Source of the DNA: Alcaligenes faecalis
GTDB lineage: Bacteria; Pseudomonadota; Gammaproteobacteria; Burkholderiales; Burkholderiaceae_B
NCBI RefSeq assembly: GCF_009497775.1
Contig: NZ_CP031012.1
Coordinates: 1,054,001-1,118,000, forward strand
DNA: 64,000 bases
Direction: 5' to 3'
The translations under genes and the position numbers were made by a program. Below, in pieces: positions 9,399 through 18,986 of this stretch (positions within the stretch are counted from its first letter, which is position 1; each line of letters begins with the position of its first letter). The notes under the pieces were generated by a model. The model saw only the letters and a list, made by a program, of their open reading frames with translations. It had not been told where the DNA came from and made no database searches.

Positions 9399-10035
9399 GC
9401 GTGGCTTTTTCCAGAATGACGTCCTCAACGGGCACGTCTTGGTGGAAGCCCTTGTTGCCGGTGCGCACGGTCTTGATTTTGTCGACCACGTCCATGCCTT
9501 CGATCACGCGGCCAAATACGGCGTAGCCCCAGCCATTGGCGGTAGGAGCGGTGAAGTTCAGGAAGTCGTTGTCAGCCACGTTGATGAAGAACTGAGCCGT
9601 AGCCGAGTGCGGGTCGGAGGTGCGAGCCATGGCCAGGGTGTACTTGTCGTTCTTCAAACCGTTGTCGGCTTCGTTCTTGACAGGCGCGTTGGTCGCTTTT
9701 TGCTTCATGTCGGCCTCAAAGCCGCCGCCCTGGATCATGAAGTTGTTGATCACACGGTGAAACACGGTGCCGTCGTAAAAACCGCTGGACACGTAGTCCA
9801 CAAAGTTGGCCACGGTGTTGGGGGCTTTTTCTGCGTTCAGTTCGATCAGGATGGTGCCCTGGTTCGTCTGCAGTTGGACGCGTGGAGAGGTGCTCATAGA
9901 AGTGCCTTCAGAAGAAGTGGAAGAATCTGCTGCCATAGCCGGACTGCTCATCATAGGCATAGCCATACAGGCAGCAATAAGCAGGGTGCGCAAGCTGCGA
10001 GCCTGATCACACCATTGAAATGTGCTTGCAAACAT
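9388..10035 (-). CDS. Exported cyclophilin-type peptidyl-prolyl isomerase
   Basis: A 215-residue protein with a basic, hydrophobic N-terminus (ending about residue 35 at PAMAA) that looks like a signal peptide. A Ser/Thr-rich spacer follows, then a full cyclophilin domain (about 50-215). The catalytic-core motifs [13 protein letters not shown] and [18 protein letters not shown] are intact. It should catalyse proline isomerisation of proteins in the periplasm, like E. coli PpiA. The gene lies between a TPR protein gene upstream and lpxH downstream on the same strand and overlaps the lpxH start. Confidence 0.9.
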   Translation of the reverse strand: MFASTFQWCDQARSLRTLLIAACMAMPMMSSPAMAADSSTSSEGTSMSTSPRVQLQTNQGTILIELNAEKAPNTVANFVDYVSSGFYDGTVFHRVINNFMIQGGGFEADMKQKATNAPVKNEADNGLKNDKYTLAMARTSDPHSATAQFFINVADNDFLNFTAPTANGWGYAVFGRVIEGMDVVDKIKTVRTGNKGFHQDVPVEDVILEKATLVD

Positions 10036-10066
10036 AAGATAGGGACAACCCAGTCAAGGAAAAATC

Positions 10067-10753
10067 TTATTGTTGCAGAATTTGGCCAGTTTGTTGCGCA
10101 CGCTGGGCTGCTTTGGGCACACCACTGGCGGCAGCCTGACGGTAGGTGTCATTGGCCAGCATCAGTTGGACTTCACCCATGTTGGCGCGGGCCAGTGCGT
10201 AGGATGGATCGGCGGTCAAAGCCATTTTCAGGGCTTCCAGGGCCAGGTCCAGCTTGTCTTGCGCAATGTACTCGGCCGCCAGATTATTCCAGGGCTCGGG
10301 CAGCTCCGGGTAATAGGTGGTCATGTTCTGGTAGAGGCTGATGGCGCCATTGTGGTCACCACTGGCCGACAGGGCGCGTGCTTTCAGGAACAGCAGTTGC
10401 ACATTGGCACCGGGTTCGCCACGGTCCTTGCGCTGCTCCAACTGCTTTTCGATGGCCTGCAAGGCGTCGGCATGACGGCCCTGGGCAATCAGGGTGCTGA
10501 TGCGCTGGCTGACTTCGGCCGCGCTCAGGGGCAGGGCGGTATCAACGCCGGGGGCGAGCACGTCCAGAGCACGGGCCAGACCCTTCCAGCCACGTTCAGG
10601 TTCGGGGGCAATATCCAGCAAGGGATCGTTCACCCGCGCACTGGGTGGGGGCAAATCGGGCAGGGATTGGGCGCTCACGTTTTGACCCAGGGCCAGCAAA
10701 AGGGCCAGGGTGCAAGGAGCGAGAAACCGAGTCCGTCTAGGTGTACTGAACAC
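10067..10753 (-). CDS. Exported tetratricopeptide-repeat protein
   Basis: This 228-residue protein begins at a GTG. A signal peptide (cleavage near VSAQS, residue 29) is followed by a proline-rich stretch and then TPR helices (about 75-210; YQNMTTYYPELPEPWNNLAA and the following ALEALKMALTADPSYALAR show the repeat spacing). TPRs mediate protein-protein contacts. The partner is unknown, but the location suggests a periplasmic assembly or scaffold role. It is the first gene of the TPR-cyclophilin-lpxH operon and diverges from cysS. No obvious ribosome-binding site precedes the GTG, so the exact start is uncertain. Confidence 0.75.
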   Translation of the reverse strand: MFSTPRRTRFLAPCTLALLLALGQNVSAQSLPDLPPPSARVNDPLLDIAPEPERGWKGLARALDVLAPGVDTALPLSAAEVSQRISTLIAQGRHADALQAIEKQLEQRKDRGEPGANVQLLFLKARALSASGDHNGAISLYQNMTTYYPELPEPWNNLAAEYIAQDKLDLALEALKMALTADPSYALARANMGEVQLMLANDTYRQAAASGVPKAAQRAQQTGQILQQ

Positions 10754-10880
10754 AGAGGGGGCGCCTATAAAATCTGGCTTGAAGACCAGGAAGGTTGGTA
10801 GATTGCTGCCTTTAACGAGGTCTGCTTGCTATACTTATTGACCATCATTCTAACCTTGCCTCTTGCCGGGCGGGAAATAC

Positions 10881-10920
10881 GGAACCTCAGCCAAGGGCAA
10901 TTGTTCTGGCACAAGGTTCC
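10881..10920 (+). other. Hairpin in the cysS leader
   Basis: The arms GGAACCT (10881-10887) and AGGTTCC (10914-10920), with an inner CCA/TGG pairing, form a stem-loop ending about 22 bp upstream of the cysS start. No T-run follows, so it is not an ordinary terminator. It is not a recognisable T-box. Confidence 0.35.
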
Positions 10921-10942
10921 GATTTTATGACGATTACAGGCC

Positions 10943-12394
10943 ATGTTGCGCATTTATAACTCGTTGTCACGCTCTAAAGAGGTGTTTTCTCCGGTTGAAC
11001 CGGGCCACGTACGTATGTACGTCTGTGGCATGACGGTGTACGACTTCTGTCACCTGGGACACGCTCGTATGCTGGTCAGCTTTGACATCGTGCAGCGCTG
11101 GTTGCGAGCAAGCGGCTACCGCGTCTCCTATGTGCGCAACATTACCGATATTGATGACAAGATCATCCGCCGTGCCGTCGAGCGCAAGCAACTGATGTCC
11201 CAGGTGACGGACTTCTATATTGCTGCCATGCATGCCGACGAAAAAGCCCTGGGTGTGCAAAGCCCCGATTCGGAGCCGCGCGCCACGCAGCACGTGCCCG
11301 ATATGCTGGGCATTATTGCGAAGCTGGAAGAAAACGGCCTGGCCTATCAGTCCGAAGACGGTGATGTGAACTACGCCGTGCGTCAGTTCCCCGGCTACGG
11401 CAAGCTGTCGGGCCGCTCTCTGGACGATCTGCGCGCCGGTGAGCGTGTTGCCCTGAACTCGGCCAAGCGCGACCCTCTGGATTTTGTGTTGTGGAAGTCG
11501 GCTAAAGAAGACGAACCCGCCGAATCCAAATGGGAATCCTCTTACGGCCTGGGCCGTCCAGGCTGGCACATCGAGTGCTCGGCCATGAGCAAGGCACTGC
11601 TGGGTCTGCCTCTGGATATTCACGGTGGTGGCCCGGACTTGAAGTTCCCCCACCACGAAAACGAAATTGCCCAAACAGAAGGCGCCTTTGGCGGCCAACT
11701 GGCCAATGTCTGGATGCACTGCGGTCCCCTGATGGTGGACTCGGAGAAAATGTCCAAGTCCCTGGGCAACTTCCGTCGCATCCGCGATACCGTGGCGCCT
11801 GAAGGTCTGGCCGACGAAGAAAGCAGCTACATCGCCAATCCGCGTGAAGCTGAAATGCTGCGCTTCTTTATTGTGCGCAACCATTACCGCAGCCTGCAAA
11901 ACTACGCGCCGGACAATCTGCGCGATGCCCAGCAGGCTCTGGATCGTCTGTACCAGACCCTGCAACACGTTCCTGCCGCCGACGTCCAGATTGATTGGAC
12001 TCAAGGTCCCGCTTTGGCGTTTGCCGAAGCCATGAACGACGATTTCAATACTGCTGGTGCCATTGCCGTTCTGTTCGAACTGGCTGGCCAGGCCAACCGC
12101 GACAAGGATGCACAGGCCGCTGGCCTGATGCGCGCTCTGGGTGGCGTGATTGGTCTTTTGCAAGTGGACCCTGCCGTCTACTGGCGCGCCAGCACACGCT
12201 TTGGTCAGGCGGCCAGCGTGGCCGGTGCCGACTCCCTGAGCGACGCCCAGATTGACGAACTGCTGGCTGAACGCGGCCAGGCCAAACAGAACCGCGACTT
12301 TGCCCGCGCCGACGCCATCCGTGAGCAGCTTAAAGAGCAGGGCGTTGAGCTTGAAGATCGGCCAGGTGGAGCAACACAATGGCGCAGGGCCTAA
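10943..12394 (+). CDS. cysS: Cysteinyl-tRNA synthetase
   Basis: A class I aminoacyl-tRNA synthetase of 483 residues that charges tRNA-Cys. It shows the zinc-ligand and HIGH-type region [16 protein letters not shown] (about residues 28-43), the GWHIECSAM and HHENEIAQ zinc-site segments (about 208-245) and the KMSKSLGN loop (about 269-276). The C-terminal anticodon-binding helices include the DFARADAIR motif near residue 455. It opens a tightly packed plus-strand operon: the next gene starts 16 nt before this one ends. Confidence 0.97.
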   Translation: MLRIYNSLSRSKEVFSPVEPGHVRMYVCGMTVYDFCHLGHARMLVSFDIVQRWLRASGYRVSYVRNITDIDDKIIRRAVERKQLMSQVTDFYIAAMHADEKALGVQSPDSEPRATQHVPDMLGIIAKLEENGLAYQSEDGDVNYAVRQFPGYGKLSGRSLDDLRAGERVALNSAKRDPLDFVLWKSAKEDEPAESKWESSYGLGRPGWHIECSAMSKALLGLPLDIHGGGPDLKFPHHENEIAQTEGAFGGQLANVWMHCGPLMVDSEKMSKSLGNFRRIRDTVAPEGLADEESSYIANPREAEMLRFFIVRNHYRSLQNYAPDNLRDAQQALDRLYQTLQHVPAADVQIDWTQGPALAFAEAMNDDFNTAGAIAVLFELAGQANRDKDAQAAGLMRALGGVIGLLQVDPAVYWRASTRFGQAASVAGADSLSDAQIDELLAERGQAKQNRDFARADAIREQLKEQGVELEDRPGGATQWRRA

Positions 12395-13050
12395 GCGGCG
12401 TTCAATCCGGCCCGCAAGTTCGTTTGGTGGGCAAACCTGATTACTGGGACGACGCGTGCGCCCAGCTGATGAAGCGCGATCGTATCTTGCGCAAGCTCAT
12501 CCCCCAGCATGGCGACTACTGGCTGCAACATCAGGCTCCAGCTTTCACCACCTTGGTGCGTTCCATCGTGGGCCAGCAACTGGCCTCGCGTACGGCCGAC
12601 CAGCTGTGGCGCAAGCTGCTGGACGGTTGCGGTCAGGCGCTCTCGCCCGAACTGATTCTGGAACTGGGTTACGAGGCCTTGCATGGTTTGGGTTTGCCCA
12701 AACGCAAGGCCGAATATATTGTTGATTTGGCGACTCACTTTGATGCTCGTAAAATCGACCCCCAGGCATGGCAGTCCCTGTCTGACGAAGCCGTTATTGC
12801 GGACCTGTGCGCCATTCGTGGCGTGGGTCGCTGGACGGCAGATATGTTTCTGATTTTCAACTTGCACAGACCCGATGTTCTCCCTTTGGATGATGCGGGC
12901 CTGCTCAAGGCAATCTCTCAGCACTATTTCAGCGGCGAGCCGGTATCCCGGTTCGAGGCGCGTGAAGTTGCCCAAGCGTGGGCACCGTGGTGCACGGTGG
13001 CTACCTGGCATCTGTGGCGCAGTCTGAACACAGTTGCGGTACGATATTAA
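12379..13050 (+). CDS. DNA-3-methyladenine glycosylase II (AlkA-like, HhH-GPD)
   Basis: A 223-residue base-excision repair glycosylase that removes alkylated bases from DNA. The helix-hairpin-helix is visible around residues 132-150 ([15 protein letters not shown]), followed by the catalytic aspartate in [11 protein letters not shown] (about residues 163-173). It is shorter than E. coli AlkA because it lacks the N-terminal beta domain, as is common in Burkholderiales. The ATG lies inside the 3' end of cysS, so translation is probably coupled. accA follows after 26 bp. Confidence 0.9.
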   Translation: MAQGLSGVQSGPQVRLVGKPDYWDDACAQLMKRDRILRKLIPQHGDYWLQHQAPAFTTLVRSIVGQQLASRTADQLWRKLLDGCGQALSPELILELGYEALHGLGLPKRKAEYIVDLATHFDARKIDPQAWQSLSDEAVIADLCAIRGVGRWTADMFLIFNLHRPDVLPLDDAGLLKAISQHYFSGEPVSRFEAREVAQAWAPWCTVATWHLWRSLNTVAVRY

Positions 13051-13076
13051 ATTAGGCCTAAACCTTAAGAACCGAC

Positions 13077-14042
13077 ATGCGAAATACATTCCTGGAATTT
13101 GAGCAGCCTTTGGCCGAGCTCGAAGGCAAAATCGAAGAGCTCCGCTATGTGCAATCTGATTCCGCTGTGGATATTTCAGAGGAACTCAGCCGTCTGCAGC
13201 AAAAAAGCCAGACGCTGGCCAAGAACATTTACGCCAAGCTCACGCCTTGGCAAACGGCCCTGGTTGCTCGCCATCCACAACGTCCATACACGCTGGACTA
13301 TGTAAACCAGATCTTCTCGGACTTTCACGAGCTGCATGGCGATCGCATGTACGCGGACGACCTGGCAATTGTGGGTGGACTGGCTCGTTTCAACGGCACG
13401 CCTTGCATGGTCATTGGTCACCAGAAAGGTCGTGACACCAAAGAGCGCGCCCGTCGCAACTTCGGCATGCCGCGCCCAGAAGGCTATCGCAAGGCCCTGC
13501 GCCTGATGCATCTGGCTGAAAAATTCGGTATCCCCGTTTTCACCTTTGTGGACACCCCCGGAGCCTACCCCGGTATTGGTGCGGAAGAGCGCGGCCAGTC
13601 CGAGGCTATTGGTCATAACCTGTTTGCCATGGCCAAACTGCGTGTACCTATCATCTCCACCATTATTGGTGAAGGCGGTTCGGGCGGTGCTTTAGCGATT
13701 GCCGTGGGTGACGTGGTCTCCATGCTGCAATACTCTACCTACGCCGTGATCTCGCCCGAAGGTTGTGCCTCGATTCTGTGGCGCAGCGCGGACAAGGCTC
13801 CTGTGGCCGCTGAAGCCCTGGCCATTACCGCTCCCCGTCTGAAAGAACTGGGTCTGGTTGATCGCGTGATCAATGAACCTATCGGTGGCGCACATCGCGA
13901 CCCCACCATGATGGCGCGTCAATTGGGCCGTGCCCTGGCCGACGCCTTGCGTCAGGTCTCGGGCCTGAGCACCGAACAACTGCTGGCGCAGCGTATGGAA
14001 CGTCTGCTGGCCTACGGTCGTTATCAGGAAGTTCGTGCCTGA
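13077..14042 (+). CDS. accA: Acetyl-CoA carboxylase carboxyltransferase subunit alpha
   Basis: The alpha half of the biotin-dependent carboxyltransferase that makes malonyl-CoA, the committed step of fatty-acid synthesis. At 321 residues it is the normal size. A coiled N-terminal segment precedes the crotonase-like fold with [19 protein letters not shown] (about 120-138) and the oxyanion-forming [15 protein letters not shown] (about 200-214). The gene overlaps the GTG start of tilS by 8 nt, implying coupled translation within the cysS operon. Confidence 0.97.
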   Translation: MRNTFLEFEQPLAELEGKIEELRYVQSDSAVDISEELSRLQQKSQTLAKNIYAKLTPWQTALVARHPQRPYTLDYVNQIFSDFHELHGDRMYADDLAIVGGLARFNGTPCMVIGHQKGRDTKERARRNFGMPRPEGYRKALRLMHLAEKFGIPVFTFVDTPGAYPGIGAEERGQSEAIGHNLFAMAKLRVPIISTIIGEGGSGGALAIAVGDVVSMLQYSTYAVISPEGCASILWRSADKAPVAAEALAITAPRLKELGLVDRVINEPIGGAHRDPTMMARQLGRALADALRQVSGLSTEQLLAQRMERLLAYGRYQEVRA

Positions 14043-15120
14043 TCCATTGCCTTCCAGTCAGCTGGGGGGCTTTAGCCCCTCACCCCCGCTGCTGGAGGCG
14101 CTTAACCATCACCTAAGTTTCAAAAGCGGCGATAGCGTCGCTGTCGCCTTAAGTGGTGGTGCGGACTCGGCAATGCTGGCGGTACATGCCCATCTTTGGG
14201 CCAGCCGCCGCAAAGTCACACTTCATTTTTTTCATATTCATCACGGCCTGCAAGCCATTGCCGATCAGTGGCAGGCGCATGTACATGATTTGGCTGCGCG
14301 TTTGCAGCGCCCCTGTCACAGCTTGCGGGTCCAGGTGCAGTCCCGCCGTCTCAGCGCTGATGGCATGGAATCTGCCGCGCGTGATGCCCGCTATCAAGGT
14401 CTGGCTGAACTGGCGCGTTTTGTTGGCTTGCAGCATGTGCTGCTGGCCCATCATCAGGACGATCAGGCTGAAACCGTTTTGATGCGTTTGCTGCGAGGTA
14501 CGGGCACAACCGGCCTGGGTGCGATGGCACCCCATATGCAGCGCGATGATCTGAATTACTGGCGACCCTGGCTGGACCAGCCCAGGGCACTCATTCTTCA
14601 AGCCAGTGAACATTTTGCGGCGGCCACAGACTGGCACGCAGTACAAGACCCTACCAATACCAATCCTGATTACACCCGTGGCGCGGTGCGCGACTTGCTC
14701 ACGCCTGTGCTGGACGCACGCTGGCCGGGTTGGCAGAGCCGTTTGCAAAGACAGGCTCAACTAAGCCGTGAAACGCAGGAGGTTCTGGATAGTGTGGCCC
14801 GCCAGGACTGGCTGGGTCTGGAGCCGGATGAAACCGGCCGCAGCTTCAGTCTGAGCGCCTGGCGCAACCTGGAGGCGGCCCGGCAAAGCATGGTGATCCG
14901 TTATTGGTTGCAGGAGCAGGGCGCTGGTTTGCCCACGCATGCCCGTCTGGCGGAGTTGCTGCGCCAGCTGCGTGGCGTGCACGCCCAGGGTCACGATAGA
15001 AATTTGATGTGGAAGCATGGACCTAATCTGATCCGCTGTGTGCGCGGTCGGGTGCAGATCGAATCTGCCGGTTCAGGCGACCGGAAAACAGGCCTCGTGG
15101 CCGATCAAGCAAGTAAGTAG
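14035..15120 (+). CDS. tilS: tRNA(Ile)-lysidine synthetase
   Basis: This N-type ATP-pyrophosphatase converts cytidine 34 of tRNA-Ile(CAU) to lysidine so that AUA is read as isoleucine. The PP-loop [15 protein letters not shown] lies at about residues 37-51, followed by the HIHHGL and [17 protein letters not shown] segments (about 73 and 139-155) expected of TilS. At 361 residues it is shorter than E. coli TilS. The start is a GTG that overlaps the end of accA. lysC begins 167 bp later. Confidence 0.93.
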   Translation: MPDPLPSSQLGGFSPSPPLLEALNHHLSFKSGDSVAVALSGGADSAMLAVHAHLWASRRKVTLHFFHIHHGLQAIADQWQAHVHDLAARLQRPCHSLRVQVQSRRLSADGMESAARDARYQGLAELARFVGLQHVLLAHHQDDQAETVLMRLLRGTGTTGLGAMAPHMQRDDLNYWRPWLDQPRALILQASEHFAAATDWHAVQDPTNTNPDYTRGAVRDLLTPVLDARWPGWQSRLQRQAQLSRETQEVLDSVARQDWLGLEPDETGRSFSLSAWRNLEAARQSMVIRYWLQEQGAGLPTHARLAELLRQLRGVHAQGHDRNLMWKHGPNLIRCVRGRVQIESAGSGDRKTGLVADQASK

Positions 15121-15287
15121 TTTGGGGTGGCCTGTGGCAGGAGCGTGGGCTATGGTGTTGAGTCGACAAAGTATGTGTTTTTTTGCGTGCGTATGTGGTA
15201 GAGCCTGCGCTTGGGGCACAGAAAGTCGTTAGAATAGTTGGGTTTTGTGTCTATCCCAGACCTTAGCCCTTTGATGCAGAGTAAAAG

Positions 15288-16541
15288 ATGTCCCTGATCG
15301 TACATAAATATGGCGGCACGTCGATGGGCTCGATCGAGCGCATCCAGAATGTGGCGCGTCGGGTTGCCAAATGGCATGCCGCCGGGCACCAAGTTGTGGT
15401 GGTTCCTTCGGCCATGTCCGGTGAAACCAACCGTTTGCTGGGCCTGGCCAAAGAACTGAGCATTCAGCCTGATCCGCGTGAGCTGGATATGCTGGCTGCC
15501 ACGGGCGAACAAGCCAGTAGCGCTTTGTTGGCCATGGCTTTGGCTGCCCAGGGCGTTCCCGCCCGCAGCTACGCCGGTTGGCAAGTTCCCGTCAAGACCG
15601 ACAATGCCTACACGCGTGCCCGCATTAGTTCTATTGATGACACCCGCATTCGCCAGGATCTGGACGCAGGCCGTGTGGTCGTTGTGACCGGCTTCCAGGG
15701 TGTGGATGATGAAGGCAATATCACGACCCTGGGTCGTGGTGGTTCGGACACTTCCGCAGTGGCCGTTGCCGCTGCCATGAAGGCCAGCGAATGCCTGATC
15801 TATACCGATGTGGACGGTGTCTACACAACTGACCCGCGCGTGGTGCCAGAAGCCCGCCGCATGAAAGTGCTGTCCTTTGAAGAAATGCTGGAAATGGCCT
15901 CTTTGGGCTCCAAAGTTCTTCAAATCCGGTCCGTGGAATTTGCTGGCAAGTACAAGGTGCCTGTGCGCGTCTTGTCCTCCATGACCGACCCCATGATTCC
16001 GCTCGAAGAAGAAATGTCTTCGGGCACGCTGATTACTTTCGAGGAAGACCAAAAAATGGAAGCTGCCGTTGTCTCTGGCATCGCCTTCAGCCGTGATGAA
16101 GCCAAGTTCACCCTGCGTGCCGTTCCTGACACCCCCGGCGTGGCCTATTCCATTCTGGGGCCCATCGCAGCGGCCAACATTGAAGTCGACATGATTTTGC
16201 AGAACCTGTCGGTTCAAGGCACAACAGACTTTTCCTTTACCGTCAGCCGCAACGACGCGCTGCGTACCAAGGAACTGTTGATGAACCAGGTCGGTCCTGC
16301 CGTGGGCGCTGGCGAAATCGTGTTTGACGAAGCCGTCTGCAAAGTGTCCATCGTCGGTATCGGCATGCGTAACCACGCTGGCATTGCCAGCTCCATGTTC
16401 CGCGCCTTGTCCGAAGAGGGCATCAACATCCAGATGATCAGCACCAGCGAGATCAAGACCTCCGTGATCATTGCCGACAAGTACATGGAATTGGCTGTAC
16501 GTGCTCTGCACAAGACTTTCGAGCTGGATCAGGAAAAATAA
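15288..16541 (+). CDS. lysC: Aspartate kinase
   Basis: It phosphorylates aspartate in the first step of the lysine, threonine, methionine and diaminopimelate pathway. The kinase motif KYGGTSMGS sits at residues 6-14, and TLGRGGSDTSAVAVAAAM binds substrate near residue 150. Two C-terminal ACT domains (about 265-410; VPDTPGVAYSILGPIA and GIGMRNHAGIASSMF) give allosteric feedback control. At 417 residues it is the usual size for the lysine/threonine-inhibited type. It is followed by tRNA-Ser(GCU), an arrangement I recall from other Burkholderiales. Confidence 0.96.
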   Translation: MSLIVHKYGGTSMGSIERIQNVARRVAKWHAAGHQVVVVPSAMSGETNRLLGLAKELSIQPDPRELDMLAATGEQASSALLAMALAAQGVPARSYAGWQVPVKTDNAYTRARISSIDDTRIRQDLDAGRVVVVTGFQGVDDEGNITTLGRGGSDTSAVAVAAAMKASECLIYTDVDGVYTTDPRVVPEARRMKVLSFEEMLEMASLGSKVLQIRSVEFAGKYKVPVRVLSSMTDPMIPLEEEMSSGTLITFEEDQKMEAAVVSGIAFSRDEAKFTLRAVPDTPGVAYSILGPIAAANIEVDMILQNLSVQGTTDFSFTVSRNDALRTKELLMNQVGPAVGAGEIVFDEAVCKVSIVGIGMRNHAGIASSMFRALSEEGINIQMISTSEIKTSVIIADKYMELAVRALHKTFELDQEK

Positions 16542-16601
16542 TCCCTTTTGCTATTTGCATTGGTTTTTTATAAATGCTATAGTAGCTTCTTTCCTAGAGC
16601 T

Positions 16602-16694
16602 GGAGACGTGGCCGAGAGGTTGAAGGTACTCCCCTGCTAAGGGAGCATACGGCTTATACCCGTATCGAGGGTTCGAATCCCTCCGTCTCCGCCA
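16602..16694 (+). tRNA. tRNA-Ser(GCU)
   Basis: A class II tRNA of 93 nt including an encoded CCA. The acceptor arms are GGAGACG and CGTCTCC. The anticodon stem-loop CTCCCCTGCTAAGGGAG carries GCT, reading AGC/AGU serine codons. It has a long serine-type variable arm and a TTCGAAT T-loop. A terminator follows 17 nt later. Confidence 0.97.
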
Positions 16695-16710
16695 GCTGGA
16701 ATTAAATTAA

Positions 16711-16736
16711 GCCCTTGTTTTCAAGGGCTTTTTTTA
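16711..16736 (+). terminator. Terminator after tRNA-Ser
   Basis: The arms GCCCTTG and CAAGGGC around TTTT are followed by seven Ts. It lies directly downstream of the tRNA. Confidence 0.9.
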
Positions 16737-17113
16737 TTGTCTGACGTATTGCGCGATTAGCGTTCGAGCCAGAACGGAAGTCTGGCCTGCTTCAAACAGC
16801 CCCCTGATTTGCGCATCAAGATCGTCAACAAGACGGGCATTACGCCTTTCCAGACACAAGAACAAAAAAATAATTGTTACTTTTTTATTTCGGCCGACTC
16901 CGGCGAAGTGAAACTGCAGACACTCCCTGGCTACTCCGTTTCAAACAACATGGATTGTTAAAGCGCAAGGCTTTTCAACTCAAGACTGTTGAGGATTGAA
17001 AAGGCTGTGTCGTTTTTGGCACAGGCAAAGAAAAGCGGTCACTCTCGTGCTTACAATTGACCCATGTGTTTTACGTCGTTCAAGACGGCTAGTCTTGTTT
17101 TTTAGAGCGAGCG
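16737..17113. other. Intergenic region with an imperfect long hairpin
   Basis: About 375 bp between tRNA-Ser and the next gene. It contains a large inverted repeat with outer arms CTTTTCAA (16971-16978) and TTGAAAAG (16996-17003) and an inner CTC/GAG pairing. There is also an AT-rich patch at 16860-16890. A minus-strand reading frame ending in the tRNA terminator looks protein-like but lacks a start and a ribosome-binding site. No gene is called. Confidence 0.5.
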
Positions 17114-17674
17114 ATGATTAAACGAGTCCTCTGTATCTGTAGCATGGCCTTGATGGGCCTGCCTTTCTTGGCATCGTCAACTGAGCTGGCATTGGATGAC
17201 CAGGTCGTGACTCGTTATGTGCAAAGCCTGGGCGAGATCTTGCCGGTGCTGCAAACCGTAGAGCGTAGCGAGCCGGTATGGGATGGCGGTCTGCCTGACG
17301 GTTTTCCACCCATGCTGGAGGTGGACCAGCTCGAGCGTGGTTCGGACATTTACCGTCAATTGAACAGCCTGACGCAGAAGTACGGCTTTGCCGGACTGGA
17401 GCAATGGGACACCGTGGGACGCCATATCTGGCTGACCCGTCTCTATATTCAGGAGCGCGAAGATCTGGACTCGGTTTACGAGCAACTGGATGCGCTGGAA
17501 GCCGCCTTACGCGATAACGCCCGTCAATATTCCACGGCCGAGCTGGAGCAACTGATGCGCACCTTCCAGACCAGCAAGAACCATATCCTGCGCTTGATTG
17601 CGACCCGTAGCGATGTGCCGCCGGTGCAGGCGCATCTGGCCGAACTGGACTCCGCCCTGGCGTCCCTGGAATAG
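17114..17674 (+). CDS. Exported hypothetical protein
   Basis: A 186-residue protein I do not recognise. Residues 1-22 form a signal peptide (MIKRVLCICSMALMGLPFLA). The mature part is acidic, largely alpha-helical, with helices around ALDDQVVTRYVQSLGEILPV and the C-terminal EQLMRTFQTSKNHILRLI, and contains no cysteines. A periplasmic helical-bundle protein is the most that can be said. It stands alone: a hairpin at 17702-17725 follows, and the small-membrane-protein/prohibitin pair starts 170 bp further on. Confidence 0.7.
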   Translation: MIKRVLCICSMALMGLPFLASSTELALDDQVVTRYVQSLGEILPVLQTVERSEPVWDGGLPDGFPPMLEVDQLERGSDIYRQLNSLTQKYGFAGLEQWDTVGRHIWLTRLYIQEREDLDSVYEQLDALEAALRDNARQYSTAELEQLMRTFQTSKNHILRLIATRSDVPPVQAHLAELDSALASLE

Positions 17675-17701
17675 TCAGACAAGCCGCTTTTTCTGTTTTC
17701 C

Positions 17702-17725
17702 CGGACGCCGCAATGGCGTCCGTTT
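17702..17725 (+). terminator. Likely terminator after the exported hypothetical gene
   Basis: The arms CGGACGCC and GGCGTCCG with a 5-nt GCAAT loop are followed by only three Ts. The stem is strong and the tail weak. Confidence 0.6.
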
Positions 17726-17846
17726 AAGATTTGTTACCAGCAATACTGTCCATTTGTCATATTTTGACGCTTCTTTTCTGAGCGTGACAGAGGGAATCGG
17801 GGATAATTGCGCTCTGACTGAAATCTAGTGGGAAGACTGAAGCGTC

Positions 17847-17987
17847 ATGCGTATCATCTTGATTTTGTTGGGGGCCGCTGTGCTGGCCTACCTGATTGCC
17901 AAAGGCATACGGCAACTGATGGTGGAACGTCGTCAATTAAAAGACCAGACGCGTCAGCCACATAAAGGAAGCCGTGATGAGCACTGA
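17847..17987 (+). CDS. Small single-pass membrane peptide coupled to the prohibitin-like gene
   Basis: A 46-codon ORF starting with ATG. Residues 2-19 are continuous hydrophobic sequence (RIILILLGAAVLAYLIAK), followed by a strongly charged tail rich in R, K, Q and H. Its last 11 nt overlap the start of the SPFH gene (ATG 17977), the usual sign of translational coupling. The shape is that of a small membrane accessory peptide, like those found with SPFH/band-7 scaffold proteins. Function is unknown. No strong ribosome-binding site is evident, which lowers confidence slightly. Confidence 0.6.
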   Translation: MRIILILLGAAVLAYLIAKGIRQLMVERRQLKDQTRQPHKGSRDEH

Positions 17988-18897
17988 TAAAAATCCATTT
18001 ACTAAACTGGCTGCTAAAACAGCGCCAGAAGGTGGTCGTAGTATTTCCAAGGGAGTCAGTTTCCTTGGTGCTGCGGTTGTTATTTTCCTGATCCTGATTG
18101 TGGCCTCCATGGGCTCTTTCTTGCAGGTTGATCAGGGTGAACGTGGCGTGGTGCTGCGTAACGGTAAGCTAGTTCGCGTGGCTGATCCAGGTCTGGATTT
18201 CAAGGTTCCGTTCTTTGATACGGTACGTACCATCTCGGTACGTGATCATACTGTTCGCATGCAGCTTGAAGCGTACAGTTATGACCAGCAGTCCGCCTCC
18301 ATGGTGGCGTCGGTAACCTACCGCGTGCCTGAAACGGATGTGGCCCAGCTGTACTCTGAGTACGGTTCGCTGGAGGCCCTGGAAGCCCGTTTGCTGGAGC
18401 GTAAGGCTCTGGATGTGATCAAGAACGTGTTCGGCAAGTATACGGCTGCTCAGTCCATTCAGAATCGCGAGAAGCTGGGTGCTGACATCAACGAAGCCAT
18501 GCGCGTGACCCTGGAGTCTGCTCCTTTGCAAATGATGGGCGTGCAGGTTGAGGAAGTGTCTTTCTCCAAAGCTTACGAGCAGTCGATTGAAAACCGCATG
18601 TTGGCCCAGGTTCAGATTGAAACCACCCGCCAGCAAAAAGAAACCGCTTCCATTCAAGCTGAAATCAAGGTGGTTCAGGCTGAAGCCGAAGCCCGCGCCC
18701 AGCGCGAACGTTACATGGCCGAAGCCGACGGTATTCGCCTGCGTGGTGACGCCGAAGCCAAGGCCATTTCTGCCAAGGCCCAGGCATTGGCCCAGAACAC
18801 CAATCTGGTCAACTTGAATGCGGTGGAGAAATGGGACGGCAAGTTGCCAGAAAGTCTGGTTCCCGGTTCCGCCATGCCATTTATTGGACTGCGTTAA
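17977..18897 (+). CDS. Prohibitin-like SPFH/band-7 membrane protein
   Basis: This 306-residue protein has one N-terminal membrane helix (about residues 26-48). An SPFH domain follows (about 50-215, beginning VDQGERGVVLRNGKLVRV), then a charged coiled coil rich in alanine, glutamate and arginine (about 200-275). It resembles prohibitin and HflC/HflK-type scaffold proteins, which form large membrane rings and modulate FtsH proteolysis or membrane domains. The ATG at 17977 is preferred to the GTG three bases earlier. The upstream 46-residue ORF overlaps it. A strong terminator follows the gene. Confidence 0.88.
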   Translation: MSTDKNPFTKLAAKTAPEGGRSISKGVSFLGAAVVIFLILIVASMGSFLQVDQGERGVVLRNGKLVRVADPGLDFKVPFFDTVRTISVRDHTVRMQLEAYSYDQQSASMVASVTYRVPETDVAQLYSEYGSLEALEARLLERKALDVIKNVFGKYTAAQSIQNREKLGADINEAMRVTLESAPLQMMGVQVEEVSFSKAYEQSIENRMLAQVQIETTRQQKETASIQAEIKVVQAEAEARAQRERYMAEADGIRLRGDAEAKAISAKAQALAQNTNLVNLNAVEKWDGKLPESLVPGSAMPFIGLR

Positions 18898-18932
18898 TCT
18901 TCTGGCAGTCACTGACCTGAACAGGTTTTCTT

Positions 18933-18972
18933 CGGTAGCGTTATGGCACACGTAACGCTACCGTTTGTTTTT
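18933..18972 (+). terminator. Terminator after the prohibitin-like gene
   Basis: The 11-bp arms CGGTAGCGTTA and TAACGCTACCG around a 9-nt loop are followed by TTTGTTTTT. The AAGGAG ribosome-binding site of the next gene starts 2 bp after the T tract, so the next gene needs readthrough or a promoter inside this gap. Confidence 0.92.
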
Positions 18973-18986
18973 CCAAGGAGTCACGG

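Noticed and set aside
10967..12379. Long minus-strand frame antisense to cysS
   Set aside because: It mirrors cysS, which carries all synthetase motifs. The antisense product has no domain and is a by-product of GC-rich codon use. The same applies to other long antisense frames, such as those opposite lysC, pntB and the aldehyde dehydrogenase.
13077..14042. Second carboxyltransferase subunit (accD) nearby
   Set aside because: accD is not encoded next to accA in this window; only the alpha subunit motifs were found.
16734..16870. Minus-strand protein-like frame ending LARTLIAQYVRQ
   Set aside because: It lacks an ATG and a ribosome-binding site, its codon use does not favour G/C at third positions, and its stop lies in the T-run of the tRNA-Ser terminator.
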